Origin: Spartobacteria bacterium
Lineage (GTDB): Bacteria; Verrucomicrobiota; Verrucomicrobiia; Chthoniobacterales; Chthoniobacteraceae
Direction: 5' to 3'
NCBI GenBank assembly: GCA_025355595.1
Contig: JANXZI010000380.1
Span: 1 to 5,727, forward strand
DNA length: 5,727 bases
Made by a program: the position numbers and the translations under genes. Positions 1 to 5,235 of this stretch are shown piece by piece. Under the pieces are notes generated by a model. That model saw only the letters and a list, made by a program, of their open reading frames with translations. It had not been told where the DNA came from and did not search any database. Position 1 is the stretch's first letter. The number at the start of each line of letters is the position of its first letter.

Positions 1-2
1 AA

Positions 3-920
3 GTCGCGAAGACCGGCAAGCCGCTCCTCATCATCTCCGAAGACGTCGAAGGCGAAGCCCTCGCGACGCTCGTCGTGAACAAGCTCCGTGGCACCATCAA
101 TGTCGCCGCCGTCAAGGCGCCCGGCTTTGGTGACCGCCGCAAGGCCATGATGGAAGACATCGCCATCCTCACCGGTGGCCGTTGCATCACCGAAGACCTC
201 GGCCTCAAGCTCGAAAACCTCGGGCTCGAAGACCTCGGCAAGGCGAAGCGCATCACCATTGACAAGGAAAACACCACGATCGTCGAGGGAACGGGCAAGC
301 CGTCCGACATCCAGGGCCGCGTTTCGCAGATCCGCCGCCAGATCGAGGAGACCACCAGCGATTACGACCGTGAGAAGCTCCAGGAGCGTCTCGCCAAGCT
401 CGCCGGCGGCGTCGCCGTCATCAATGTCGGTGCAGCTACCGAGACTGAGATGAAGGAGAAGAAGGCCCGCGTCGAAGACGCGCTGCACGCCACGCGCGCA
501 GCCGTCGAAGAGGGGATCGTCCCCGGAGGCGGCGTCGCACTGATCCGTGCGCAGCGCGTCCTTGATGGACTGAAGCTCGAAGGCGACGAGAAGATCGGCG
601 CTGAGATTGTGCGTCGCGCAATCGAGCAGCCCCTCCGCACGCTCGCCGATAACGCGGGCCTCGAAGGCGCGCTGATCGTCAGCGAGTGCAAGCGCCGCAA
701 GGGTAACGAAGGTCTGAACATCGCCACCGGCGAATGGACGGATCTCGTGAAGGCCGGCGTCGTGGACCCCACGAAGGTCACGCGCAGCGCGCTGCAGAAC
801 GCGGCGTCCATCAGCGGACTGCTGCTCACGACCGAGGCACTCATCACCGAGATCCCGGAGAAGAAGGCAGCTCCTGCCGGCGGTGACCATCACGGTCACG
901 GCGGCGGCGGAGAGTTCTAG
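3..920 (+). CDS. groEL: 60 kDa chaperonin GroEL, C-terminal part (5' end outside window)
   Basis: ATP-dependent cytosolic folding chaperonin that works as a ring with GroES. The open frame enters from the left edge; 305 residues are visible, corresponding to about residue 240 to the end of E. coli GroEL (~548 aa), so roughly 240 residues are missing. Diagnostic blocks occur in the right order: KPLLIISEDVEGEAL and VAAVKAPGFGDRRKAM (apical domain), LQERLAKLAGGVAVI, VEDALHATRAAVEEG with the ATPase aspartate (bases 477-479, equivalent to E. coli Asp398), GGGVALIR, and DPTKVTRSALQNAAS (equatorial domain). The usual GGM-repeat tail is replaced by a His/Gly tail, GGDHHGHGGGGEF. Codon use is strongly biased to C- and G-ending codons, as in highly expressed genes. 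The first ATG in the visible frame (base 135) lies inside the conserved domain and is not the start. A strong terminator follows. Whether groES precedes it cannot be seen. Identification is near certain; whether it is the main or a secondary groEL copy is unknown. Confidence 0.97.
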   Translation, partial: VAKTGKPLLIISEDVEGEALATLVVNKLRGTINVAAVKAPGFGDRRKAMMEDIAILTGGRCITEDLGLKLENLGLEDLGKAKRITIDKENTTIVEGTGKPSDIQGRVSQIRRQIEETTSDYDREKLQERLAKLAGGVAVINVGAATETEMKEKKARVEDALHATRAAVEEGIVPGGGVALIRAQRVLDGLKLEGDEKIGAEIVRRAIEQPLRTLADNAGLEGALIVSECKRRKGNEGLNIATGEWTDLVKAGVVDPTKVTRSALQNAASISGLLLTTEALITEIPEKKAAPAGGDHHGHGGGGEF

Positions 921-970
921 GCTCCGCTAAAAATCACCCGCGCTCTCAAGGGCGTGGATCAAAATCACAG

Positions 971-1010
971 CCGCCGCGTCCCGTTATGGGGCGCGGCGGT
1001 TTGTTTTTTT
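971..1010 (+). terminator. Rho-independent terminator of groEL
   Basis: Stem ccgccgcg (971-978) pairs perfectly with cgcggcgg (992-999). A G-T wobble (979/991) and ccc/ggg (980-982/988-990) extend it to about 12 pairs around a five-base loop. It is followed at once by a T-rich run, ttgttttttt. It lies 50 bases after the groEL stop and should end that transcript. Confidence 0.9.
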
Positions 1011-1270
1011 GGAGCGGGCGGAAGTGCGCTTCCAGCGTTGGTGACTCTGCATGAAAGTGTGTAGCGAAAGCCAGAAATCCGAACGCAGAGACGCGGAGAT
1101 GCAGAGGAAAGGGAAGCCGGAATCGGGGAAGGACCCTGTTTTCTCTGCGTCTCCGCGTCTCTGCGTTTCAATCGAAGACTGCTCCGATTCCATGCGGCAA
1201 TTTTCGGAAACACTCTGACAGAATATTCGGTTTTACACTGGAACTTCCTGGGCGCAGAATTCCCTTCGCA
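1011..1270. other. Intergenic spacer with no recognisable gene
   Basis: About 260 bases between the groEL terminator and the next start codon. It holds the inverted repeat described separately at 1082-1167. The last 100 bases are less GC-rich and should contain the promoter of the following gene, but I found no convincing -35/-10 pair. Just before the ATG at 1271 there is no good Shine-Dalgarno sequence. No supported coding region or RNA gene is seen on either strand. Confidence 0.6.
1082..1167. repeat. Imperfect inverted repeat with 8-base periodic arms
   Basis: The left arm (1082-1110) and right arm (1139-1167) are reverse complements with about two differences; 18 bases (1082-1099 with 1150-1167) pair perfectly. 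Each arm is three tandem copies of an 8-base unit of the form YGCRGAGR (left: cgcagaga, cgcggaga, tgcagagg; right: ctctgcgt, ctccgcgt, ctctgcgt). The 28-base interior is unrelated. As RNA it would form a long hairpin. From memory, similar 'ctctgcgtctc' palindromes are dispersed in intergenic regions of Verrucomicrobia and Planctomycetes; copy number in this genome cannot be judged here. No run of T follows, so it is not a classical terminator. Confidence 0.8.
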
Positions 1271-2041
1271 ATGAAAAAGCCTAGTTCCCCCGGCAAGTCC
1301 CGCCGCATTTCGAAGGCGGGAAAAACTAAATTGTCCAAGGCCGCTGCCTCGAAGAAATCGGCTGCAAAAAAGGCGGTGCCGAAAAAATCCGTGCGAAAAA
1401 ATCCTGCGAAGGCTGGCGGGAAAACTGCAGCGAGTACGAATGGTCAATCGCTCCGAGCGCGGCTGGCGGCGGCAATGCGGCTGGAAGCGCTCGATCGTCC
1501 GGAGCCTGCGCCGAAGGCCGCAGGAAAAAGCCCCCGGACGGCAGCGCCGCTCGCGCGGGCCGCCGCTCCGGCCCCGCAGCGCAACGGCGATTTTCCGAAC
1601 ACCTACATTCAGACGATCAACGTACGGCTCGAAGATCCGGATCATCCCGTGAGGCTCATGTGGGCGGGGCCGAATGCGAGCGCGCAGGAGACCGGGCCGT
1701 TTCGCAGTTCGCCCGGCGCGGGGCTGACCGGATTGAATTGCGACGACGTGGCGACGAGTCGGCGCAATGGCAGCACTTGCACTCCGAAGGGCACGTTCAC
1801 GGTCACGGGATTTGCGCCGCATCTGAACAGCCACCACGAGGCGACGGATGTGACGTGGTTTGTGCCTGCGCGCGGGATCGCATTTCATTTCTATCCGTCG
1901 GTGCCGACTTTTGCTGCGTCGCACGGCTGTGTGCGGCTGGAGACGACACGCATCGCGCAATTGATCCAGAATAACTCGCGCGTGGGTATCACGACCGTCG
2001 TCGTGGACGGGACGTGGAAAAAGCCCGCGCATCAGTATTGA
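1271..2041 (+). CDS. L,D-transpeptidase-like (YkuD domain) protein with basic, histone-H1-like N-terminus
   Basis: 256 residues. Residues 1-51 are extremely basic (16 Lys and 3 Arg, with Ala, Ser and Pro between them), like the tail of a linker histone. Residues 52-105 are Ala/Pro-rich and probably disordered. Residues ~110-248 form a YkuD-type catalytic domain, with the motif FHFYPSVPTFAASHGCVRL holding His206, Ser217, His218, Gly219, the presumed nucleophile Cys220 and Arg222. Family members cross-link peptidoglycan (3-3 links or lipoprotein attachment) in the periplasm, or act as carboxypeptidases. No hydrophobic signal peptide or membrane segment is visible at the chosen start or after the next internal Met (69), which is odd for such an enzyme. 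No clear Shine-Dalgarno precedes ATG 1271; the basic stretch is in frame with the domain, so I keep this start. The fold assignment is firm; location and substrate are unknown. It ends 53 bases before the kinase start. Confidence 0.88.
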   Translation: MKKPSSPGKSRRISKAGKTKLSKAAASKKSAAKKAVPKKSVRKNPAKAGGKTAASTNGQSLRARLAAAMRLEALDRPEPAPKAAGKSPRTAAPLARAAAPAPQRNGDFPNTYIQTINVRLEDPDHPVRLMWAGPNASAQETGPFRSSPGAGLTGLNCDDVATSRRNGSTCTPKGTFTVTGFAPHLNSHHEATDVTWFVPARGIAFHFYPSVPTFAASHGCVRLETTRIAQLIQNNSRVGITTVVVDGTWKKPAHQY

Positions 2042-2083
2042 AATGGTCGCCAAAGGCTAATGCCGGGCGAAACCAATATCATC

Positions 2084-2088
2084 AGGAG
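2084..2088 (+). promoter_or_regulatory. Shine-Dalgarno of the kinase gene
   Basis: AGGAG lies six bases before ATG 2095. It fixes the start there rather than at the earlier in-frame ATG at 2014, which lies inside the end of the upstream gene. Confidence 0.75.
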
Positions 2089-2094
2089 CGAACG

Positions 2095-2682
2095 ATGTCC
2101 GAAGTCCTCGTAAGGGATCGCTGGTATGCACTGATCGTTGCCGGGCCGAGCGGCTCGGGCAAGAGTGTCGTCGCCGAGCAAATCGCGAGGGAACTCAGCC
2201 TGCCGGTGATTGATGCTGATGACTATCACAGCCGCGAGGCCGTGGAGATGATGAAAAGCGGAACGCCGCTCACGGATGACTATCGCCAGAACTGGGCGGA
2301 GCGGATCATTGGCGGGATGATCGCATGGCGGCGGCGCGGGGAGAGCGTGGTCATCGCATGTTCGTGCATCCGCCGGCGGACGCGGGATCGCTTCCGCACC
2401 TATGTGAACGAGGCGCGCATGGTCGGCGGACAGGTGGTCATCGCCTGGCTGGATGTGCCAGCGGACATACTGAAGGCACGGCTGCTGAACCGCGAGGAGC
2501 AGCACACGCATTTTTTTCCGGCATCGCTGCTGGCGTCACAGCTTGGCTCCGTGCAGGAGCCGGATCCGCAGAGTGAGCCCGGTGTGGTGAAGGTCGAGGT
2601 CAGGAACGATGCGCCCGAGGCCGTGGCGCGCAGGGTGTGGGAGGCGGTTCCCGCGCTGCATCCCTTCGTCACGCGAAGCTGA
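2095..2682 (+). CDS. Gluconokinase-family (GntK-like) P-loop kinase
   Basis: 195 residues; GntK proteins are usually about 165-180. The family phosphorylates D-gluconate to 6-phosphogluconate with ATP in the cytosol, feeding the pentose phosphate or Entner-Doudoroff route. Visible motifs: Walker A GPSGSGKS (17-24); DADDYH (40-45) followed by MMKSGTPLTDDYRQNW (52-67), matching the substrate-binding DGDxLHP...KMxxGxPLxDxDRxPW block; CSCIRRRTRDRFR (89-101), matching CSALKxxYRDxLR; and HFFPASLLASQLGSVQEP (139-156), matching the HFF...L..Q...LQEP block. Several usually conserved residues differ (DAD for DGD, Ser for Pro after His, QNW for xPW), so a related substrate is possible and I give no gene symbol. 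The start is set by the AGGAG at 2084. It lies 53 bases downstream of the YkuD gene on the same strand and could be co-transcribed. No gluconate transporter or dehydrogenase gene is nearby. Confidence 0.85.
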   Translation: MSEVLVRDRWYALIVAGPSGSGKSVVAEQIARELSLPVIDADDYHSREAVEMMKSGTPLTDDYRQNWAERIIGGMIAWRRRGESVVIACSCIRRRTRDRFRTYVNEARMVGGQVVIAWLDVPADILKARLLNREEQHTHFFPASLLASQLGSVQEPDPQSEPGVVKVEVRNDAPEAVARRVWEAVPALHPFVTRS

Positions 2683-2700
2683 TTTTTCGCAAAAAGCCAA

Positions 2701-2733
2701 CAGGCACTGCCGCCGGGGATGCGACACTGCCTG
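2701..2733. terminator. Weak hairpin between convergent genes, possible terminator
   Basis: caggca (2701-2706) pairs with tgcctg (2728-2733), with three more bases inside the stem containing one mismatch. It sits in the 89-base gap between the convergent kinase and helix-turn-helix genes. Minus-strand reading meets ctttttg shortly after the stem; plus-strand reading meets only atgatttt. The loop is long, so this is a tentative call. Confidence 0.3.
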
Positions 2734-2771
2734 ATGATTTTCTCCGCCAGATCGGGGCGGGCTGGATATGA

Positions 2772-3449
2772 CTAACCCTGCAATCGGTAATGGCCGGGCG
2801 AGACTTTCTTGATTGCCTTGAGTTTCTTTCCGGTCGTGGAGAACCACACGAACAGGTTGCGCGGATCCAGACCCAGTGACTTCGCCAGATCGCGGACGCC
2901 AATGCCGTCCTTGCCGGCCGATTTCAGCGCTTCCTGGATGGCGACCGACAGATAGCCGCGCTGCTGGCGCGCGGGTTTCGGTCCGGCTTTCGCGAGCTTT
3001 GCTTTTGGCGCGGCGGGTGCCGTCGCAGGCGCTGCGCCGACGAGACGATAGCGGCCCCTGCCCGCCTTGCGGACCCCCTTGATGCTCTTGCGCGCAAACT
3101 GGAACCATGAGTGGAGCGCCGATGACTTCGCGCCGAGCCTGGTGGCGAGATCCCGGACGGCCATGCCCGCATCGCCCGCCGCGGCGAGCGCGGCGAGGAT
3201 GCGCTGCTTCAGTTCCCCGCGTCCTGCACGCGGTTTCCTTGCGGAGCCGGCGGGAGCGGAGGCTTTGATGGCGGCTTGCGCGGGTGTGGTTCCAGTCTTG
3301 GAAATAAGGGAGCCGCTGAGGGAGGCGAGCCGCGATTGCAATTGATCGAGCTTGGATTGCAGGGCTGCGCGCTCCTGCTCGATGGCTATTGCTTCTTTGT
3401 ACAGTTCGATGCGGGATGGTAATGACATAGGAGTGAATATATCATTCAT
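2772..3449 (-). CDS. Coiled-coil protein with duplicated helix-turn-helix/winged-helix-like unit
   Basis: 225 residues from the ATG at 3449-3447; a second ATG seven codons on (3428-3426) would give 218. Residues ~12-48 are a heptad-like Leu/Glu/Gln-rich coiled coil (ELYKEAIAIEQERAALQSKL...), probably for oligomerisation. Residues 77-138 and 164-225 are two copies of one 62-residue unit that align without gaps at 27 identical positions (about 44%). Shared features are VRDLA..LG (helix-turn-helix-like), a central WF pair, Lys-rich K..K...K and a closing G.YRL.G, as in a wing. An Ala/Pro/Lys-rich linker (139-163) joins them, and another basic Ala-rich segment precedes the first. This suggests a DNA-binding or nucleoid-associated protein, perhaps bridging two sites; the function is inferred and I know no named family. 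It is divergent from the lipoprotein gene at 3611. An SD-like gtggga lies close to the first ATG. The sequence upstream of the start is AT-rich and carries an imperfect dyad. Confidence 0.8.
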   Translation of the reverse strand: MNDIFTPMSLPSRIELYKEAIAIEQERAALQSKLDQLQSRLASLSGSLISKTGTTPAQAAIKASAPAGSARKPRAGRGELKQRILAALAAAGDAGMAVRDLATRLGAKSSALHSWFQFARKSIKGVRKAGRGRYRLVGAAPATAPAAPKAKLAKAGPKPARQQRGYLSVAIQEALKSAGKDGIGVRDLAKSLGLDPRNLFVWFSTTGKKLKAIKKVSPGHYRLQG

Positions 3450-3459
3450 GTTCCCACTA

Positions 3460-3483
3460 AGCTCAAGTGATATCTTGTTAGCT
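3460..3483. promoter_or_regulatory. Imperfect dyad in divergent intergenic region, possible operator
   Basis: agct-caag (3460-3467) faces cttg-tt-agct (3474-3483) around a short AT-rich centre. It starts 11 bases upstream of the ATG of the duplicated helix-turn-helix gene, in a local AT-rich patch. Its position would suit autoregulation by that protein, but the symmetry is short and broken by two extra bases, so chance is possible. Confidence 0.25.
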
Positions 3484-3610
3484 CTCACTATAGTTTGTCC
3501 GTATGGTAGGGGAGGCGCTCCGGTGGTTTGCAGGGCCCGGTGCGGGGAGCACGATGTCGGCACGAAGTCGTTGCAAAGGAGCAAGTTCGCGCTAGCTTCA
3601 CCGCCCGTTT

Positions 3611-4183
3611 ATGAAAAAACAAAACTTTTCCACCCTCGTGCCCGCGGCCTTCGCGATGAGCGCGCTGGTCGGCTGTGCCACCAAGCCGCCGCCGCCCAAG
3701 CCCAAGCCCGATCCGGCAAAGCCCGCGCCGCCTTACACTTGGAATGACACGGGAGCCAAGGGTGCGCCGAGGATCGAGGTCGTTCTGGGCAGCCAGCGCG
3801 CGTATTTTTACCGTGGCGATGTACGCATCGGCGAGACGAAGTGCAGCACGGGAAAAAGCCAATTTGCCACGCAGGTCGGAAACTTTGCCGTGACTCAGAA
3901 GGACTTGAATCACGAGTCGAACCTGTATGGGAGCTTCATCGGCGAGGGCGGCGATGTGGTGAAAAGCAATGTGGACACAAGCAAGATGCCCACGCCCGAG
4001 GGCTGCTCATTCAAGGGGGCAAAAATGCCATTCTTTCTGCGTTTCACCGGCGGCTACGGGCTGCACGCAGGCTATGTCCCGAACTATCCTGCCTCGCACG
4101 GCTGCGTGCGGCTGCCGAGGGTGATGGCGGAACATTTCTATCAGAATTCGCAAGTCGGCACGCCGGTCATCGTCCACGAATAG
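3611..4183 (+). CDS. L,D-transpeptidase family lipoprotein (YkuD domain)
   Basis: 190 residues. Residues 1-21 are a lipoprotein signal peptide: basic MKK start, hydrophobic stretch, and lipobox LVGC with the lipidated Cys22. A Pro/Lys-rich tether follows (~25-41), then a YkuD domain (~53-190) beginning with IEVVLGSQRAYFYRGD, typical of the first strands. The active-site motif GLHAGYVPNYPASHGCVRLP contains His152, Ser162, His163, Gly164, the nucleophile Cys165 and Arg167. It would be membrane-anchored in the periplasm and form or remodel peptidoglycan cross-links. There is no Asp at lipoprotein position +2 (Ala follows Cys22), so by the E. coli rule it would go to the outer membrane; whether that rule holds here is unknown. 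No usable Shine-Dalgarno is present: AAAGGAG at 3575-3581 is 29 bases from the ATG and an in-frame TAG (3593-3595) lies between. A weak TTGCAA/TAGCTT pair (3571, 3593, spacing 16) could give a nearly leaderless mRNA. Confidence 0.92.
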   Translation: MKKQNFSTLVPAAFAMSALVGCATKPPPPKPKPDPAKPAPPYTWNDTGAKGAPRIEVVLGSQRAYFYRGDVRIGETKCSTGKSQFATQVGNFAVTQKDLNHESNLYGSFIGEGGDVVKSNVDTSKMPTPEGCSFKGAKMPFFLRFTGGYGLHAGYVPNYPASHGCVRLPRVMAEHFYQNSQVGTPVIVHE

Positions 4184-4194
4184 TTAGGCAGATC

Positions 4195-4230
4195 GGGCAG
4201 TTAGCTCAGCGGTAGAGCGTCTCGTTTACA
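4195..4230 (+). pseudogene. tRNA-Val(UAC) 5' half, ends in the anticodon loop
   Basis: Bases 4195-4201 (gggcagt) form an acceptor 5' strand. T8 and A9 follow, then a perfect D stem gctc/gagc (4204-4207/4215-4218) with loop agcggta, and the anticodon stem 5' strand tctcg (4220-4224) followed by tttaca with anticodon TAC (4227-4229). This matches tRNA-Val through position 37. After 4230 the expected c-cgaga stem partner, variable loop, T arm and actgccc acceptor strand are all absent; I could find no such 3' half in the rest of the window. It is therefore not a functional tRNA here. Breaks in the anticodon loop are typical of tyrosine-recombinase integration sites, so this is probably one attachment-site junction. 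Confidence 0.85.
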
Positions 4231-4404
4231 GCGCTTTCGGGGCATTTTAGCCCAAATCGGCGGGAGTCGTCAGCAGACCGAAAACCTGCATGGATACTTG
4301 ATTCCAGCACGATTAGCCTTCAGCCCGAGCCTGCACGAATCACCCCATTTTTGGGGCGTCAGTATACTACGGAACTCGCCTGCCTCGCGCTCCGTTCCGC
4401 GTGT

Positions 4405-4845
4405 TCATTCAGTCGTGCCCGATTCGAGCAGCAGGAAATCAAGGCCGCGGAATTTTGAGAATCCACGGTCAAACGAAACGAGTTGCAGCCCTGCCATCAC
4501 GGCAAAAGCGGCGTGATACGCATCCGTCCAAAGATTCGGCGTCGTTGCGCAGGGTGACGCGAGTTTTTTGAGCAACTCGTCCAAACCATCCGGCTCGTGC
4601 AGCAGGGTGATCCGCTCGTCCGCTTCCAGCACTTGCAGCGCGGCCAGCGCGGTCTTCGGCTGCAGGACATCCGCACCCATCACCTGCGCGTTGCAGAGCA
4701 GGCGCAGAGCACCGAGGCGGGCGAGACGGTTGATCACCACATCGCCGACTGCGGCGGAATCGAACCACTCCAGCGCCTTTTTCCGGTGCTGATGACGGCT
4801 CACCAGCAGCGGGAAAATCACGTTCACATCGGCGAGGAACTTCAC
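4405..4845 (-). CDS. vapC: PIN-domain ribonuclease toxin, VapC family
   Basis: 146 residues, a usual length for the family. VapC toxins are metal-dependent RNases that cut tRNA or rRNA and are held inactive by VapB. The N-terminus MKFLADVNVIFPLL carries the first PIN aspartate (Asp6); TDAYHAA supplies Asp108 and SFDRGF supplies Asp126. The segment INRLARLGALRLLCN corresponds to the family's LT(E/Q)LGxxRLxxN, but position 43 is Arg where Glu or Gln is usual, so the metal site may be weakened. The start is GTG (4845-4843), and GTGA overlaps the TGA stop of the antitoxin gene by four bases, indicating translational coupling. The stop is 174 bases from the tRNA junction; no clear terminator follows it. 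Confidence 0.88.
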   Translation of the reverse strand: MKFLADVNVIFPLLVSRHQHRKKALEWFDSAAVGDVVINRLARLGALRLLCNAQVMGADVLQPKTALAALQVLEADERITLLHEPDGLDELLKKLASPCATTPNLWTDAYHAAFAVMAGLQLVSFDRGFSKFRGLDFLLLESGTTE

Positions 4846-5099
4846 GGCAGCTGCTCGCCCGAGCGTTCAAGCAGTCTTGCCATCTCGTCGTTCGACAATG
4901 CCCGAATCACGTTGCCCCTGCGGATCGTCACGGGGGCTCTCGTCATACGCCGCAGGTGGCGCGATGCAGTTTTCTTCGTCAGCCCGAGCACCAACCGCAA
5001 TCCCTCGGTCACCAGGTCTTTCATTTTACGGTTCTCATGCGCGGCCTGAATCTTGGCCTGCCGATACAGTTCGTCGGGGATTTCGAGTGTCGTCTTCAT
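4842..5099 (-). CDS. vapB: Ribbon-helix-helix antitoxin, VapB-like
   Basis: 85 residues. The start MKTTLEIPDELYRQAKIQAAH is a typical ribbon-helix-helix: a strand (TTLEI) that would enter the DNA major groove, then two helices up to ~LVLGL at residue 40. Residues ~41-63 are basic (KKTASRHLRR, RR), and the C-terminal part (NVIRALSNDEMARLLERSG) probably wraps the toxin. It would neutralise the PIN toxin encoded next to it and repress their common promoter. It is the first gene of the two-gene minus-strand operon, overlapping the toxin gene by four bases. The ATG at 5099-5097 is preceded by a weak ggcgga only two bases away. Tandem TTTATGG repeats lie just upstream. The assignment rests on the N-terminal fold and the gene arrangement. 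Confidence 0.85.
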   Translation of the reverse strand: MKTTLEIPDELYRQAKIQAAHENRKMKDLVTEGLRLVLGLTKKTASRHLRRMTRAPVTIRRGNVIRALSNDEMARLLERSGEQLP

Positions 5100-5117
5100 T
5101 CCGCCGAACCTGCCAGA

Positions 5118-5132
5118 TTTATGGGTTTATGG
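5118..5132. promoter_or_regulatory. Tandem TTTATGG repeats upstream of vapB, possible operator
   Basis: TTTATGG occurs at 5118-5124 and again at 5126-5132, an 8-base period, bracketed by gcca (5112-5115) and tggc (5130-5133). It is 18 bases upstream of the vapB start, where an antitoxin operator or promoter is expected. Ribbon-helix-helix proteins often bind short tandem sites, so autoregulation is plausible but unproven. Confidence 0.35.
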
Positions 5133-5174
5133 CAAAAGACATCTGCTTTTTTTCAGAGTGTCGCGCCATGTGAC

Positions 5175-5187
5175 TGGAAAATTTCCA
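5175..5187. promoter_or_regulatory. Short dyad tggaaa-a-tttcca in divergent promoter region
   Basis: Perfect 6-base arms around one central base lie between vapB and the restriction-modification gene, 48 bases before the latter's ATG. A second small hairpin, ttgcc-acgc-ggcaa, follows at 5196-5209. Either could be a regulator site; no cognate regulator other than VapB is visible. Confidence 0.3.
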
Positions 5188-5235
5188 CGCGCGCATTGCC
5201 ACGCGGCAACACACCCGCTTACAACCCCCGCACCA

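Noticed and set aside
362..847. Minus-strand open frame inside groEL
   Set aside because: It is an Arg/Ser-rich antisense shadow of a highly biased GC-rich gene; groEL is certain.
965..2053. Long minus-strand open frame (362 codons) opposite the YkuD gene
   Set aside because: It is Arg-rich with no recognisable domain, runs through the inverted repeat and the groEL terminator, and overlaps a plus-strand frame with an intact active-site motif.
2536..3108. Minus-strand open frame overlapping the kinase and the helix-turn-helix gene
   Set aside because: Low-complexity shadow frame with no family resemblance, covering parts of two supported genes.
3575..3581. AAAGGAG as Shine-Dalgarno of the lipoprotein gene
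   Set aside because: It is 29 bases from the ATG, and an in-frame TAG at 3593 rules out an earlier start.
4195..4270. Complete but unusual tRNA
   Set aside because: The anticodon stem cannot close beyond two pairs and no T arm or acceptor 3' strand is present.
4343..4356. Hairpin ccccatttttgggg as vapC terminator
   Set aside because: The stem is only five pairs and no T-run follows on the vapC strand; I mention it only within the island entry.
4225..4404. Intron in the tRNA anticodon loop (group I or archaeal-type at 37/38)
   Set aside because: No 3' exon with the cgaga stem, T arm and actgccc acceptor strand could be found downstream, and the base before the break is not the U expected for a group I 5' exon.
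4195..4845. Idea that the PIN toxin and the tRNA-Val half are functionally linked because some VapC toxins cut anticodon loops
   Set aside because: The break is in DNA and is better explained by integration; nothing in the sequence links the two.
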